From Thiodiazotropha sp050305635 (GTDB lineage Bacteria; Pseudomonadota; Gammaproteobacteria; Chromatiales; Chromatiaceae), in NCBI GenBank assembly GCA_050305635.1, contig JBNLFS010000094.1:1-42596 (forward strand): a DNA stretch of 42,596 bases. Reading direction: 5' to 3'. The number at the start of each line of letters is the position of its first letter. Position 1 is the first letter of the stretch. A model generated the notes under the pieces. It saw nothing but the letters and a program-made list of their open reading frames with translations. It was not told where the DNA came from and searched no databases. Both the position numbers and the translations under genes were made by a program. Shown piece after piece: positions 40,904 through 42,596 of this stretch.

Positions 40904-42072
40904 ACATCCATGAATACCAGACCAAGGATCTGTTCCGCCACTATCAGATTCCCGTCCCGGAGGGGCGCATGGCCCACTCCGCCAACCAGGCCCTGGGTGC
41001 GGCCGAGCAGCTCGGCGGGGAGGGCTGGGTGGTCAAAGCGCAGATCCATGCCGGCGGGCGTGGCAAGGCCGGTGGGGTGCTGCTGGCGCGGACTCTGGAT
41101 GAGGTGCGGCAGCATGCGGAACATCTGATCGGTAGACGTCTGGTGACCAAACAGACCGGGGAGGCGGGCCGGCTGGTCAACCGGGTACTGGTTGAGCAGA
41201 TGCAGGATATCCGTTCCGAATACTATCTGGGCCTGGTGATCGACCGCACCACCCAGCGCATCACGCTCATTGCCTCAGCCGCCGGGGGCATGGATATCGA
41301 AGAGGTGGCGGCCTCGGCTCCGGACAAGGTGATCCGTGAGGTGGTGGACCCCGCCGTGGGTCTGCAGGACTTCCAGTGTCGCAAGGTGGCTGCCGGAATC
41401 GGACTCAGCGGCAAACAGATCGTCAGCGCGGGGCGGATCATGAAATCCCTGTACCGCATTTTTCGAGACAAGGACGCCCTGATGGCGGAGATCAATCCGT
41501 TGGTGCTGACCGGCGATGACCGGTTTCTCGCTCTGGATGCGAAGATGTCCTTCGACGGCAACGCCCTGTTTCGTCAGCCGGAGATTGCGGACCAGAGGGA
41601 TTTCGACGAGGAAGACCCCAAGGAGGTGGAGGCCTCCGGTCACGATCTGAACTACATCGCCCTGGACGGCAGCGTCGGCTGCATTGTCAACGGGGCCGGA
41701 CTGGCCATGGCCACCATGGACGCGATCAGTCTTTACGGCGGCCGTCCGGCCAATTTCCTCGACGTGGGTGGCGGGGCATCCCCGGAGAAGATCGCCAATG
41801 CTTTCCGCATCGTCCTCGAGGACCCCAACGTCAGGGTGCTGTTGCTGAATATCTATGCCGGAATCAACCGCTGTGACTGGATTGCCGAGGGCATCGTCAA
41901 GGCGATGGCGGACCTTCAGGTCCAGGTGCCGATCGTGGTCCGGCTGGCGGGTACCAATCTGGAGGAGGGGCGCCGGATATTGGCGCAATCCGGACTGGTT
42001 TACATACATGCCGAGCGGCTCAGCGATGCCGCAGAAAAGGCGGTCAAGGCAGTCCAAGGAGCAATGGCGTGA
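40900..42072 (+). CDS. mtkA: Malate-CoA ligase beta subunit
   Basis: 390 residues, the size of methylotroph MtkA and of SucC. ATP-grasp N-terminus MNIHEYQTKDLFRHYQIPVP, KAQIHAGGRGKAGGV, EINPLVLT, LDAKMSFDGNALFR, and the C-terminal ligase/flavodoxin-like domain with GCIVNGAGLAMATMDAI, GGRPANFLDVGGGAS and NIYAGINRCDWIAEGIVKA. With the alpha subunit it forms malyl-CoA from malate, CoA and ATP. Succinyl-CoA synthetase is the close relative; the ATGA overlap with a malyl-CoA lyase gene is what favours malate as substrate. Confidence 0.88.
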   Translation: MNIHEYQTKDLFRHYQIPVPEGRMAHSANQALGAAEQLGGEGWVVKAQIHAGGRGKAGGVLLARTLDEVRQHAEHLIGRRLVTKQTGEAGRLVNRVLVEQMQDIRSEYYLGLVIDRTTQRITLIASAAGGMDIEEVAASAPDKVIREVVDPAVGLQDFQCRKVAAGIGLSGKQIVSAGRIMKSLYRIFRDKDALMAEINPLVLTGDDRFLALDAKMSFDGNALFRQPEIADQRDFDEEDPKEVEASGHDLNYIALDGSVGCIVNGAGLAMATMDAISLYGGRPANFLDVGGGASPEKIANAFRIVLEDPNVRVLLLNIYAGINRCDWIAEGIVKAMADLQVQVPIVVRLAGTNLEEGRRILAQSGLVYIHAERLSDAAEKAVKAVQGAMA

Positions 42073-42596
42073 GTATTCTGGTTAATAAAGACTCCCGGGT
42101 GATCTTTCAGGGTTTTACCGGCCAACATGCCACCTTTCATGCCCAGGAGGCGATGCGCATGGGTACCCAAGTGGTCGGAGGGGTGACTCCCGGCAAGGGT
42201 GGACAGGTGCACATCGATCGTCCGGTTTTCGACACGGTCAAGGCGGCGGTGCAGGAGACCGGAGCGGATGTCAGCGTGGTGTTCGTACCCCCCGCATTCA
42301 GTGCGGACGCGATCATGGAGGCGATCGATGCCGGGATCAAGGTGATCGTGGTGATCACCGATGGGGTGCCGGTGCAGGACATGGTGCGGGTCAAGCGCTA
42401 CCTGATCGGCCACGAGGCGATCATCATCGGACCGAACACCGCCGGGGTGATCACACCGGGCGAGTGCAAGGTCGGCATCATGCCGGCGCATATCTACGAG
42501 AAGGGGCGGATTGGCGTGATCTCCCGCTCAGGTACCCTCAACTACGAGGCGGTTGAACAGATGAGCGAGCGCGGGCTCGGCGTCTCCACCAGCATC
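42069..42596 (+). CDS. mtkB: Malate-CoA ligase alpha subunit (3' end outside window)
   Basis: 176 residues visible, starting at GTG 42069 that overlaps the mtkA stop (GTGA). The CoA-binding domain has VIFQGFTGQHATFHAQEAM, VVGGVTPGKGGQ, FVPPAFSADAIMEAIDAGI and ITDGVPVQDMVRVKRYL; the second part begins GPNTAGVITPGECKVGIMP and GVISRSGTLNYEAV. PVQDMVRVKRYL is, as I recall, shared with methylotroph MtkB. The phosphohistidine loop would lie beyond the window end. The frame is open to the last base. Confidence 0.88.
   Translation, partial: MSILVNKDSRVIFQGFTGQHATFHAQEAMRMGTQVVGGVTPGKGGQVHIDRPVFDTVKAAVQETGADVSVVFVPPAFSADAIMEAIDAGIKVIVVITDGVPVQDMVRVKRYLIGHEAIIIGPNTAGVITPGECKVGIMPAHIYEKGRIGVISRSGTLNYEAVEQMSERGLGVSTSI

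Overview
The window is chromosomal DNA of a gammaproteobacterium. This rests on the gene order rimP-nusA-infB-rbfA-truB-rpsO-pnp, the protein sequences, and many dispersed palindromes of the GTAGCCCGGGTGAAGCG type. Most of it is moderately GC-rich. The combination of NosL-type nitrous-oxide-reductase accessory genes, a sucrose-synthesis operon and a malyl-CoA lyase/malate-CoA ligase cluster suggests a marine or halotolerant, facultatively denitrifying chemolithotroph or methylotroph-like bacterium, for example a sulfur-oxidiser of the Chromatiales/Sedimenticola/Thiodiazotropha type. That placement is inference; no taxonomic marker was searched.

Layout. 1-147: the C-terminal strand region of an autotransporter barrel. 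148-900: a block of repeats. 899-5397: an MFS permease (minus strand), an lrgAB-type pair, an ion-channel-like protein with an altered selectivity filter, a MESH1-like HD hydrolase and a GIY-YIG-like membrane-tailed protein (minus strand). 5400-8720: an AT-richer accessory island with a calcium-binding-repeat/His-rich protein behind two perfect palindromes, a large orphan beta-rich protein that appears to lack its natural N-terminus, and a MITE-like element.

8641-14445: a tightly coupled cluster (small membrane protein, FtsX-type ABC permease, ABC ATPase, eight-helix membrane protein with a His/Cys motif, TlpA-like lipoprotein, SafE/DsbD-like membrane protein, then two divergent NosL proteins). 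It is preceded by an FNR/DNR-like box at the spacing expected for a class II promoter. This is the best candidate for an incompletely described system: probably anaerobically induced copper and/or thiol-redox delivery to a periplasmic metalloenzyme.

15250-21359: sucrose-phosphate synthase, sucrose-phosphate phosphatase, fructokinase and amylosucrase, i.e. synthesis of sucrose as a compatible solute or store and its remobilisation. 21400-22322: the frameshifted remnant of a polymorphic-toxin C-terminus followed by an intact small membrane protein that may be its immunity partner. 22681-24911: an OmpR/EnvZ-type two-component system. 25002-33856: the translation/RNA operon, starting with a sigma70-like promoter and a leader holding mutually exclusive hairpins and two intrinsic terminators, and closing with a strong terminator after pnp.

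34038-38215: a possible small membrane protein, an alpha/beta hydrolase and a GGDEF-EAL protein. 38316-38470: a promoter and tRNA-Glu(UUC). 38704-38978: a second copy of the composite repeat seen near the left end. 39075-39593: a membrane-anchored FixH/YtkA-like protein. 39923-42596: mcl-mtkA-mtkB, which activates malate with ATP and CoA and cleaves malyl-CoA to acetyl-CoA and glyoxylate (or runs in reverse); mtkB is cut by the window end.
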